Source of the DNA: Progne subis subis | Taxonomy: Eukaryota > Chordata > Aves > Passeriformes > Hirundinidae | Assembly (NCBI GenBank): GCA_022316685.1 | Contig: JAKJHU010000182.1 | Location: 186,001-250,000, forward strand | Reading direction: 5' to 3' | Length of the DNA stretch: 64,000 nt | Part shown: one piece after another, positions 1 to 11,700 of the stretch | Position numbering within the stretch: position 1 is the stretch's first letter | How the letters are laid out: each line of letters begins with the position of its first letter | Notes under the pieces: model-generated | Database searches by the model: none | Seen by the model: the letters and a program-made list of their open reading frames with translations, nothing else | What the model was told of the DNA's origin: nothing | Program-made: the position numbers and the translations under genes

Positions 1-480
1 CCGCCGCTCCGAGCGCCCCTTCCCCACCGGCACCGCCCGCCCGCGGCAGCAGAGAGCGAGCGGCCGCTGACTCACCCTGAGCCTGGGCTCCGCCGAGCTG
101 CCACAGCACCAGCACGGGCGGCAGCAGCAGCAGCAGCAGCACCGAGCGCGGCAGCGGCACCGAGCGCTGCCCCATCCCCGCAGCGGGGCCGCGGCTGCGG
201 CCGCTCCGCTCCGCTCGCTCCCGGCGGCGGCGGCGACGCAGCGCGGGGCCGGCTGCGCATGCGCGGCCCGCCCGGCCCGGCCCGCCCTCAGCGCCGCGCC
301 GCCATGGCCGCGCCCGCCCGCCGCGGCGCTCAGCGGAACGGGGACGCTGCGGGGACGGCTCGGGCAGCTGTTCGCCCCGGGGATTGCGGGGATTGCCGGG
401 ATTGCACGGCCCGTGCTGCTCCCCGAGCCGGGGTCACACACGGGAGCGCGGGGTTAGCTCGGGTCGCAGGCGCAGCCGCT
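1..480. promoter_or_regulatory. CpG-rich island, promoter of the leftmost gene
   Basis: The first ~450 bases are extremely GC-rich with dense CpG and then drop abruptly to AT-rich sequence. A signal-peptide exon begins inside it on the minus strand at 175, so it is most simply the promoter and 5' UTR of a gene running leftwards out of the window. No TATA box is obvious. The island could also drive divergent plus-strand transcription, but the plus-strand reading frames here look like compositional artefacts. Confidence 0.6.
76..175 (-). CDS. First coding exon (signal peptide) of an unidentified secreted or membrane protein, partial
   Basis: An ATG at 175-173 opens a reading frame starting MGQRSVPLPRSV, continuing through six CTG-encoded leucines and a hydrophobic core (PPVLVLWQLGG) to an AQAQ|G end. 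The donor is GTGAGT, starting at 75. The split glycine codon gives a phase-1 exon end, exactly as in the signal exons of the other RCA genes in this window (ends AQG, TQG, AWG). I infer a further RCA-family member downstream to the left, but no SCR exon of it lies in the window, so it could be another secretory gene. The leucine run is a pure CTG repeat and may be length-polymorphic. Confidence 0.6.
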
Positions 481-1143
481 CTGTTGTTCGTGAGTTAATT
501 TGTACGCTAATGACGCAGTCCCGGCTCGGTTCAACGCATGCTCAGGGAAGGCTCTGTTTGACCCGAAAGTGTAAATTTTAGCAGGTAATAATCATTGTTC
601 AGCTGGAGAGTACGGGGACCTTGAGTATTTTGCCAAATAAATTACGTCAACACCTTGATTTATTTCATCCTTAGAGCTGGTTCGTTCGGAGATGCTCTTG
701 ACTAAGGGATGCTCCTGCCTGCTCCACTCATTGGGTCTCCTTTTTTATGGATTAGGGTTGAAAATGTGCAAAGATCTTCCACCAAAGAACGCCCCCATTT
801 AGAGTAATCTTGACATACTCCAAATTTTGCAACGGCCTCAGCAAATTACAGCCCTGGGTATGAGGAGATCAAACCCCTTCCTGTGCAGCTCAAGGAAAGA
901 GGAAAAAATCCAAGTGTATTTAATTGTGTAGCTGCCGTACTTGAATACCAGCAGTGATTAATTAAAAATAACAGCCAGCTCAGGATGGACACCCCTGTGC
1001 AGGGCTGCTCGCCTTTGGAAGTTAAATCCCGTGTGTGGCAGAGCATTAAAATACAACAGCCAAAAAAAAAACCCAAAACAAAACAGAAAAGACTTAAGTT
1101 CTAGGTAGACCTAAAAGAAGACACAGAATTGTCATCATCAGCT

Positions 1144-1149
1144 TTTATT
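1144..1149 (-). terminator. Poly(A) signal of the 25-SCR receptor gene
   Basis: AATAAA on the minus strand, about 1.17 kb downstream of the receptor stop codon at 2322. I saw no other minus-strand AATAAA between, so the 3' UTR probably spans about 1,125-2,321. The stretch 480-1,120 between this site and the left CpG island shows no coding exon. Confidence 0.55.
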
Positions 1150-2321
1150 AGGTTAAACATTGATACAGAAACACTGCACATAAGCATTGCTGGAAGGAAA
1201 TAAATGTGTAAATACAGCTGTAATTAAGACATTAATTAACACACTCCGACCCTTGCACAGGTATGTTTTGGTGGGCGCAGAGAGACAGAGAATGGGGGTT
1301 ATGGCCAGCTCATTATTCGTTGTTTCTCCCTACCAAAGCTTGGGCTTATCCACTTGGTTATCCAGCTTTTTGGGGATAAAGGAAATACTCTTCATCAGGA
1401 GCAGCGCACAGAATTCCCTCCGAGGCAGCACCTGCACTGTGTGCGGTCTTGAGCCTCATTAGATCCCTACAGTAACTACTGAGAGCAGAAGAGCATTAAG
1501 GATTTACAGTAAAATGTCCCTTTTTCGCCATAGAATTCCAGTCTCCACAGGAGCAGTGCTTCCTCGCTGCGGGGAACGAGCCCGGTGCCTGGTTGGCAGC
1601 AGCACGGATGCCCAGCCTAGGAAAGAGATATCCTGGTGTTGAGATTGGAGCCTTCCTGTTTTCCTACTGATGTGTAGAGATTCCGTCGCCACCCGGAGAG
1701 GGAGGAGGGAATTTCTGGGAAATGCTTTGTTTCAGAGAAATCACCCAAAACAACCCCAAACTGATGCTGTTTACATGTCCTGCTTTGTAGGTGAAGTGCT
1801 GCTAACAGCGAAAATTCACTGTTGGCTGCAATCATCCACCGTAGAGAGCAGATGCACTTGTAAGTAAAAACACCATTGTAGCAGGTGTGAAAGCAATAAA
1901 AAACCCCAGAAACCAAAGTCAGTGTCCTTTTCTTACTCTACTACGGCTGAGGCAGTTTTTCAGTTTCTTCGTAATCTGTACAAATTAAAACCAGCTTTAA
2001 GTCAGAAGCAAGGACTGGCCTGGCAGTCCAACCTGTGCACACGAGCTCTCCAGAATGTAGAAAAGGAAAGACACACTTCGAGGGTGGTGTCAGAAAGCAA
2101 AATAAGATGTTTTAAGCCCCCAATATTTTTAAAACATCATCTCTTCAGCAAAAGAAAATATTCTATCAGAAGATGAAAGGGAAAGAGGTTCCTACTTGAG
2201 TGATTGCATTAGGAAAATAGTAATTCAAGGAGACAATGCAGTCAGCAATATAAACAAATGACAGGACAGTTATTGCAGCGCTAACTGATATTTTGTGCTG
2301 AGGAATACAAACCCATACCTC

Positions 2322-2733
2322 CTATGGCAGACACAGGCCTTTGTGTTCAGTATCTGGGTTCAGGGGGGTTCTGTAATTATAGTTTTCATACGTACGATAA
2401 TAGCTACGTGAAAAAGAAGAAAACAGTGAATTGTCTCATAAAAAAACACTCAGTTTGATTTTCTTTAAGAAAGAGAGGCTTGAAATAAAATGACATAACC
2501 ACACCATGGATTCCAGGTTGTATCATTTGCATGTCTGAGCTGAAGGTACAAAATTACCAGGCCTGGACACACTGAGGCCAATATTTCAAGTGTATTGGGT
2601 GTATGAAGCTTGGGACTTGGCACCGAGGGCAGGAATGAACAGCCAGAGCTGCCTTACCCTTCCTTCTGCTTGGAAATTATTTTCCAGACAACGCCTGCCC
2701 CCAGGAGTACCAGAACTGCCGCAGCTGCCACTC
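2322..2733 (-). CDS. Receptor transmembrane exon and cytoplasmic tail exon
   Basis: TM exon 2658-2733 (phase 1 to 2) encodes [19 protein letters not shown] followed by basic SKQKEG, a clear single-pass type I helix with a stop-transfer. The acceptor is CCTCTCCCTCAG. Tail exon 2322-2403 encodes [16 protein letters not shown], continuing to a stop (TAG at 2324-2322) after CLP. The tail has five tyrosines. YEN fits the pY-x-N consensus bound by Grb2-type SH2 domains, so a signalling role is possible (inference). I do not recognise the tail as that of human CR1 or CR2. A donor-like GGTATG follows just after the stop. Confidence 0.75.
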
Positions 2734-5700
2734 CTGAGGGAGAGGAACCCGAATTATTCTCACTGTGTGTTGTAAAATACACGAAATGCACAACAGAGTG
2801 TATCTGCCAAGTAAGCAGAGGGAGGCTGTGCCACTGAGGCCGCTGAGCTGGGGACAAAAATGTCTGTAAGCTGCTTACCTAGGCCTACTGACCCGGACTT
2901 GGGGGACGCTGGAGGGAAGGAAGAAAAGGAAAATCAGCAAACTGTTCTAGAAAAACACAGCATTTCTCAACTGTCCTTAATCAATACCGATAAACCTTTT
3001 GGAATCATAGGATGGTTTGTGTTGAAGGGATCTTAAAGCTCATCCAATTCCACCTCCCTGCCATGGACAGGGACACCTTCCACTGTCCCAGGCTGCTCCA
3101 AGCCCCGGTGTCCAACCTGGCCTTGGGATCCAGGGGCAGCCACGGCTTCCCCATGCCAGTGTCTCACTAAGACCTACGCCAGATTTCTTAAAACCACACC
3201 CTTGTACACTTCCTTTAAAAAGAAAAAATAATGCAGGCAGACATTTGATTGTTTAAAATGCCTTTGCATTTGATCTTTGCTTGGTTTACATTCCACTCAC
3301 TCAGTTTACAGGCTGGCACGGGAGGGTCCCAGCTGAAATCCTCTTGGCACTGGGTGTGACTGATGCCTTCCAGCACGTAACCATCGTCACATTCCAGAGT
3401 GATGTTAGTCCCAGAGCGATAAGTATTTCCTTTAATGGCTTTTTTAACACCTTGGACATCCGGGAATTCACATCTGATCTCTGAAATTGGAAGCAGTAAA
3501 AAGAGGACACTTAGAGAGAAAGCAAAATATGAGAAACACAGCTGTGGGCTATTTAGGACGTTGCTCTTGGATTCGTTGAGTGTAGCCAGGAGTTAATTCT
3601 CATTCCGCGAGGTAATTCCTTTCTTTGCGGCTGCAGAACCGGCAAAGTGCCTCAGTCCCACAGGGGATTCCAAAGAACAGAGGAAGCACAGAGTCACCTT
3701 TGCAACGCGGGAGGGGCTGGCTCCAGGCTCCCGACGCCGTGCAGTTGATGAAAGCATTCCCCACCAGTGAGTAACCAGGATTGCAGCTGTAGGACACCGC
3801 AGCTCCGGAGGGAAAGGTGGCAGAGGCGTTGCCTTGGAGCCTCCCGTTGGTGATGTTTGGAGGCTGCAGACACTTCAGGGCTGGAAAGTCAGGGAGAGAC
3901 AAACAGCAGGATGCTGAAGGGTGGCCAGGGAGTGACTGAGGCGCTGTCCCTCTGCGGCCTCGACTGTTCCCTTTGAATATCTTCCCCTGGATTCAACACC
4001 CTGTAACTCCAGCAGGCTTCCAAAGGCTAAAAAAACTTGAGCTTGTTCTTATCACACATTCTGTGCTCAGATCTAGACCTTCTACAAACCTTCCCCTAAG
4101 GCAAGACTCGTTAAATGTCCTTTGTTCTTCTCTCTCTGCAGCCAGAACACACACCTTGACAGACGGGAGGGGGATGGCTCCAGGCTCCAGATGCTGTGCA
4201 ATAAATGGATGCTGTTCCCAGGAGAGAGAAGCCAGGCTCACAGATGTAGTTTACAGATGTTCCCGGGGTAAAAACTGTTTTTCCTGGGCCGCGGAAAGAC
4301 CCGTGGGTGATATCTGCGGGCTTGGAGCAGTGCAGCACTGAAAACAGAGACGTGCAGATGAAAACAGAGCTCAGAGAGGCAAGAGGGAAAACTTCTGAGC
4401 AGCTGGGGAAGGCTGAACTCTCCCTCCCACAGCACTGAGTCCAACAGCCATGCCCAACCCTCTGCAAAGTTCCCTCAAAAAAGCAGGACAGGTTGGGAGG
4501 AGGAGTTAGTGATTAGTAAACCAAATTTTACCACTTCAGGTAAGAGCCCTACCTGGCTTTGTTGTGGTTTCAGGGTGGTGATAACGTTCTGCAGCTCCAT
4601 CTAAATGCAGCATTAAGAGTTTAAAAACGTGATTGAGCAAATAAAACGCACAAATTTACCTTCGTTTCCCATCACCCTGCTGTTACATTTCCAGGAAAAA
4701 AAAAAATCACTGCTCTCTGATAATCAGTGTCCTCTGGCTACCAAATTCCTCACTTCCAGGGAATGAAGAGAATGTGGATTATGGATTGCAACAAGCAGTG
4801 TGAGAAAGTGCAAATCATGCCCATACTTACAGCATTACCCAAACCCTGGCTCACCTCCTGTGTGTGAAGAGAGGCATAAATGAAAGCAGAAATTCTGGGT
4901 TCTCCTTAAAGCAGTTGGAGCAAACAGGGAAAATAAAACCAACTTTGGCTTCAGTGAGCAGGCAGGAGAAATCAGGAGGGATGTGCAATCCCGACAGGGC
5001 CAAGAGCTGATTCTTACCCCGCTCACAGACAGGCACGGGTGGGTGCCACCTCCTGTCACCTTGGCACTGGGACGTGGGGTGGCCTCGAAGGGTGAAGCCT
5101 CTGCGGCACTTAAAGGTGACAGAGTCCCTGTAGGTGTAGCGGGGCTTGGGGACAGCCACCCTCCCATTCGGGATCTGTGGGGCTGGGCACGCCACCCCTG
5201 AAAGAGAAATTCCTGTTTAGGGATACGAAGCCGTGTGTGTGCTGTGATGAACACATCCTAAAGTCTGCTCTCGGTGTGCTCAGAGGAGTTTCACAGGCAG
5301 GACTTAGAGACTCAGGTAAGAATAATTTCAAGATCTGAGGGGTTTTAGTTCTTTTAGGTACCTTGAAGGTATCACAATATTATATACATATATATATAAA
5401 CATAGATTTGTGCCCATAAACAGAGTAGTGTGAATATATTCTAAAATAAATATGTGAAATAGGGTAGAAATCTGTCAGTACTGCCACTCTCATGAATGCT
5501 TTACTATCCCAGCCTCATGCCTTCCAAAGCAATTCCATCTGAAGAAAGGACTAATTGCAATGATCAACCCCTGCAAAACGTCCTTATGCTTTGGATAGAA
5601 GTACAGGATTTGGAAAATTCCATTTCAATCCTACTCAAAATACCACTCTTCTAGTACAAAACACATTTTTTTCCTTGATTTCTTATTTATGGTTGTGAAA

Positions 5701-8700
5701 CAAAAGGGACAAGTCCCTGCAGGCATCTCACAGCTCTTCAGTCCGCATTACTGTGACAGATCAAAAGCTTACATCTGGAAGACTTTTAGAAGAAACCAAA
5801 CATGCAAGCATAAAAAAAAGAAAACAACTATCCCAGAGGAATATTATGCTTTAATAGTCTTATTCCTTTAATTCTATTTGTTTAAAGGAAATGCTTATTA
5901 ATTTTAAGGACTCAATATGGCAATTCTGGCCCTGATCTAGTGGTGAACTGCTTACTCTGACAGATGGGAGGCAGACCAGTCCAGCCAACACCTCGGCCCA
6001 AAATCTCACATCTCCTCTGGGACTGTCCAACCAGTCTGTACCTGGAGGTACAGGGAGAGAAATACCAGCTCATGCCAAGTCCTTCAGCCTGGATTTTGCC
6101 CTCCCCAGAGGTTTCCTTCTGCAGCCTCCTGATTCCAGCTGATCGCCAAGGTCTCTCTGCAAGTTTGACACGTGGGAATGAAGGACACCAAGTTCCTTCT
6201 TCCCAAATCCAAGAGGAGCAACACTGACCCCAAAAACTCTGGGCTAGGTTGGTCAGGAGCTAATTCAGGACCCAGCTGATTTCCAGAGGGCTGGAGCCTC
6301 CTTGCAGCGTGGGCTTGCTCCCACTCTCAGCTCCTGCTCGAGGCTGTCTGAGAAGGAAAACTGAAACTGGTTTGCAAATGAATCTATTGAGCACAGGAAG
6401 GAAAAACGAGACAATTCCCCCTTTCTAGAGCAAGCAACTACGGCAAAATTGGAACCAAAATTCTGGTCTGCTGTGGGAGAACAGCTGTGCAGAGGAGTGG
6501 GCTCTGATCCTTTGCCCAACACCAAACTCAGAGTCAGCAAAGGCAGCGTGGGACTCACCCTTCGTCACACGTGTAGTTCACGGCTGACCCAAAAAGGAGA
6601 TCTGTCAGAACAACAACTCTGCCATTCCTGGGGGGTTCTGGCTGTTTACACTGCTTCCCTGGGAAAGAACAAGGCTGAGTTTAAATTCCTCTCTCGAGGT
6701 TGTGTGATACTCTGTGAGAAGGTATCCTGAGGCTCTGTCCAAGCTCTGACACCAATAAAGACGTGATTTTGAAAAGGCCCAAAGCGGCCCAGACCATGTG
6801 ACTAGTAAAGCCATGTACCAATCTTTCCTTCAAAAAACTCCTCTAAGAAACCCACAGAACAGACAATTTCCAACAACCAACAGCAAAGGGACGGAGCTAT
6901 TCACTTTTACAGAACTCTAGGGCTTCAGACCACGTGTGGTTTTGGAGGCAAGTGAGAGTTTGGGGCACTCCAGGGCGCCTTGAGTGTCCCGGCCGGCAGC
7001 TGTAACGCACAGTGTCCCCAACAACAAATTCCGTCCGATTTCTGTATTCCCTGGTTAGCTCAGCAAAAGTGAGCTTTGGAGGTACACCACAGCCACCTAT
7101 CAGGGGAGAAAAAATAGGGAGAAATGGTCAGGTCAACCACAAAAGTTGTTTTAAAACGTATTTTGAGTACGTACAGCTTAAAATCATTGTGCGAAATGGG
7201 TAAAAAGAGGGGAGGGTGAAGGATTCAGGATTTTGGGAAGGGTGAGGATGAGTCCCACGGGGCAGACACTCCCAGGCTATCCATAACTCCAGGCTTAGAA
7301 CCGCAGTGTACCTGCACACCGAGGGAGGGGCAGGCTCCAGTTGCCAGCGTCGGTGCAGTAGATGGATGCCTCTCCCAGGAGGCTGTAGCCAGGGTCACAG
7401 CTGTAGTTCACAACCATCCCGGTGGGAAAAACCTCCAAGTCCTGGCTGTTGTGCTTTCCTTTGTCAATATTTGGAGGTGAAGGGCATTGCAGCACTAAAG
7501 AGAGAGGACAAAACAAAACTGAGAAAAGGGCAGGGCCATGATGCTGGGACAGGCTGGGGAAGTTGGGGGTGTTCAGCGTGAAGAAAAGGCTCCAGGGAGA
7601 CCTTAGAGCCTCTTCTGGTGCCAAAAGGGGCTCCAAGTGAGCTGGAGAGGGACTTGGGACAAGGGATGGAGTGACAGGAATGGCTTCCCAATACCAGAGT
7701 GCAGGGTTGGATGGGATATTGGGAAGGAATTCCTCCCTGTGAGGGTGCTGAGGCCCTGGCACAGGGTGCCCAGAGCAGCTGTGGCTGCCTCTGGATCCCT
7801 GGAAGTGTCCAAGGCCAGGCTGGATGGGGCTTGGAGCAGCTGGGATAGTGGAAGGTGTCCCTGCTCATGGCAGGGGTTGAGATGAGCTGATTTTAAGCTG
7901 CTTTAATTCAATGTCATAGGAAAAGAATCACTATTTTCAGGAGTCTTCCCAAACCCTCCAAAGGAGGGAGCAGTAAAGGAGAAATTACAAGCTGCAAAAC
8001 TTACTTTTGCAAAACTCCTGGGCTTCAGACCATGTTAGATTTTCAAGACATGTGATAGTTGGTGATATCTGTGGCTGTTCCACGTATCCAGGCCGACAAG
8101 TGTAGTTCACAGTCGTCCCAACAGGAAACTCAGTCTGATTTTCATATTCCTCGCTTAGCTCAGCAAATAGCAACGGTGTTGGTGTGCCACAGCCGGCTGC
8201 CAAGAAACAAAATGGGCGTGAGAAATATGTCCTTGGCTGTGAAATGCAGCTAAAGAGAAACAGGTGCATTGACAAGCACTGTTAAACCCCAAGTTATTAA
8301 TTCATCTTCTGTGTAGTCCGACATTTGTCTGTATCAAATAACATTCAACATGTAAGGACACGGGCACATAATTTATATGCCCTTTAAAAAAAAACAAACC
8401 AAAAACACCAAGATAAAACAATGCCCAAAAAATAGTTTGGCCAGTGTGGTGCCTTCTGACGACTCTGGGCTGTAAAGTGCAGAAATCATTCAGTTTCAAT
8501 ATTTAGAACACTCAAGCCTGTCTCCTTTTGGGAAACTTGAGCAATGCCACCTGCTTACTCCCAGTGCCACCAAAGTGAGCACAGCCCCTGCGTGTGGTTC
8601 CCCCTGTACCGTGCAATCCTGCAGGCTGGCAGGTTTGCCTGATCCAGGGTGAGCCTGGCACGGGAAGGATGCTGAGCCTGGCACGGGGTGGATTCTAAAT

Positions 8701-11700
8701 CTGGCACAGGATGGATGCTGGGGTGGATTCTAAATCTGGCACAGGATGGATGCTGGGGTGGATTCTAAGTCTGGCACAGGATGGATGCTGAGCCTGGCAC
8801 GGGATGGTTTCTAAGTCTGGTACAGGATGGATGCTGAGCCTGGCACAGGATGGATTCTAAATCTGGCACAGGATGGATGCTGAGCCTGGCACAGGATGGA
8901 TTCTAAGTCTGGTACAGGACGGATGCTGAGCCTGACATGGGGTGGATTCTAAATCTGGCACAGGATGGATGCTGGGATGGATTCTAAGTCTGGTACAGGA
9001 TGGATGCTGAGCCTGACACAGGATGGATGCTGAGCCTGGCACGGGATGGTTTCTAAGTCTGGTACAGGATGGATGCTGAGCCTGGCATGGGATGGATTCT
9101 AAATCTGGCACAGGATGGATGCTGAGCTTGGCACGGGATGGTTTCTAAGTCTGGTACAGGATGGATGCTGAGCCTGACATGGGGTGGATTCTAAATCTGG
9201 CACAGGATGGATGCTGGGATGGATTCTAAGTCTGGCACAGATGGATGCTGAGCCTGGCACGGGATGGATGCTGAGCCAGCCCCACCTGCACAGCGTGGGT
9301 AGGGAAGGCTCCAGTTGCCCCAGGCCGTGCACAGGAGCGCGGGGTCCCCGAGCAGGGCGAAGCCGGGCTGGCAGCTGTAGTTCACGGAGGTGCCACTGGT
9401 GAAGTTCATCCCCGGCTCGGCGCTGAGCGTGGCGTGGGCGATGACGGGGGGCGGAGGGCAGAGCATCACTGCCGGGGCAGGACAGAGAGCAGAGGTTTAG
9501 GGTTTTTACCCAGAGGTGGAGCGCCGGGACCGCAGCAAAGCCCCATCGCACCTGGCTCACCTGGCTGGCAGGTGGGGACAGCAGGCACCCAGCGGCTGTC
9601 GGGCTGGCACTTGGCCCCACGGCTGCCCCTCAGCACGAAGCCTGGGTGGCACTGGAAGGTGACGTTGTCCCCAGGGTGGTACACAGCCCTCTGGCCTTCA
9701 GCCACCTCCCCGTCCTTGATGCTGGGGCTGCTGCAGGTGATCACTGGGAGGAAAAAGCAGCAGAGCTCGGGCTGGGGGAGCGGCTGCCAGAGCTGAGGGC
9801 TCCTCCTCTGGTTTTGGGAGGCTGTGTGAGCACAGCGCTCTCCCTTTGCGCTGTGGGTGACAGCATTTCCAGCTCACCTTCGCACCGGGGGTAAGGGATG
9901 CTCCAGACTCCCGATGGCAAGCAGGAAACGGTGGTTTTCCCGGTGAGGACGTACCCCGGGTCACAGTAGTACTTCACTGACATGCCAGGGATGAACTCCA
10001 CCACACCCTCGCTGTCGTGCTGGCCATTTCTGATAATGGGAGGGGAGGGACACGGCGGCACTGCAAGGAGGGGAAGTCTCAGCTAGCCAAGAGCTGGTAC
10101 CACAAACCTCCCCCTCCACACAGGTTCAGAAATCAGCTACCACGCTGCCCCTCACTGGCACTTACACTTCTCACAGGTGGGGACAGGAGGGTGCCACTTG
10201 CCCCCAAACTGGCACTGGGACTCTTGAGAGCCCTTCAAGGCATAACCAAAGTTGCACTCGAAGAAAACGATGTCCTCCAGCCTGTAGGTGGTCTCCGACC
10301 CAGCCACTTTTCCATTCTCGATCTCTGGCCTGGTGCAGCCAATTGCTGGAAGGGAAGAGCACGAGGATGTGAAGAGCTGGGGATGTGAAATCCCTCCTGG
10401 CTGTGGAGGGGCACTGGGCAGGGACAGCACCTGCTGCGGTGCCTTGCCATCCCTGGCGCAGGCATTTCAACATTACTGACTCTTGTTCTTACACAAAATA
10501 TCATTATTCAGCTGTTCCTGAGCGTTTCTACTCAGTGGGAACAGAAAGGGAAACCCACAGGAGCACATGGGGCTCCTCCTGCCCGTGGCACCTCCGCTCT
10601 CTGCCTCTCCCTGGGGATTTGGCTGCCGTGATTAAACCAAGAGCCAAGAAGGAGGAAAGAGCGCAGGGACCGGCAGAGGAAGGCTCACAGACACACCTTG
10701 GCAGCGGGGCTGGGGCCGGCTCCAGGTTCCCTTGGCAGTGCAGTGGATGGAGGCGTTCCCCACCAGGGAGTAGCCCTCGGCACAGGAGTACAGCACCGCC
10801 GAGCCCAGGCTGTGCCTGGCCCCGGGGCTGGCGTTGTGCTGCCCGTTGGCAATGTTCGGGGGCGCAGGACACCTCACCTCTGCCAGGGACAAGGAAAGGC
10901 AGGTGAGAAATAGGGACAGGGCAAGAAAACCACCGAAAATCCAACCTTCTGAAAGCAAAGGAGGGAGGCAACACGAGTGCAGTCAGTCAGGACAAGGTGA
11001 TATGGAACTTTCCCAGGAGATTTCCTTAGCTCTTTTCTCCATCAGAGACCAACATACTGTTAGAGCTTTTTTAGAAGCGATACATCGAGTTAAGCCATAA
11101 TGAAAACTGAAGCAATAATAGTCCTTCCCCGTCAGCAACAAAAATAAAAAGCTGCTACTCAAGCGAGCGTTTTATGCGCAGAAAAATTACCTAAAAAACC
11201 TAAATTCCCTGCGTTGTTTTGAGCACCGGCATTAACTGCAGCGAATAAATCAAATCAGTGCTGTGAGGTGCCTCCCCGCGGGCGGAGGCCGTGGTTGTCC
11301 CCTGTGCCAGGGACAGCCAGAGCCGGCTGTGGGCACACCCCGAGCTGTACCTTGGCACCGTGGCACTGCCCCGCTCCACGTGCCCTGCTCCCCGTCCGCA
11401 GAGGTGCAGGACAGGGAGGCGTCTCCAAGCAGGGCCAGCCCCGAGGCGCAGCTGTAGGTGACCACGTCCCCGAAGGAGAAGGTGTCCCTGGAGCCCCCGG
11501 TGTGTGTCCCCTGGGGGATGGCCGGAGGGGCAGCACAGGTGATTCCTGCGGGCGGGACAAGGGGACGGTCGGCACTGCTGCAGGGCACACGCGCTGCCCA
11601 GGAAGGGCACGGATGGAGAGGAAACCACCTCAGCAGTGACTCAACGACCTGAATTCTCCAGGAACAAACTTTGCATGGGGAAAGAAATACCACGTGTGGG

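Noticed and set aside
259..498. Plus-strand frame in the left CpG island as a gene
   Set aside because: Low-complexity Ala/Arg/Pro composition typical of CpG islands; the opposite strand holds a credible signal exon.
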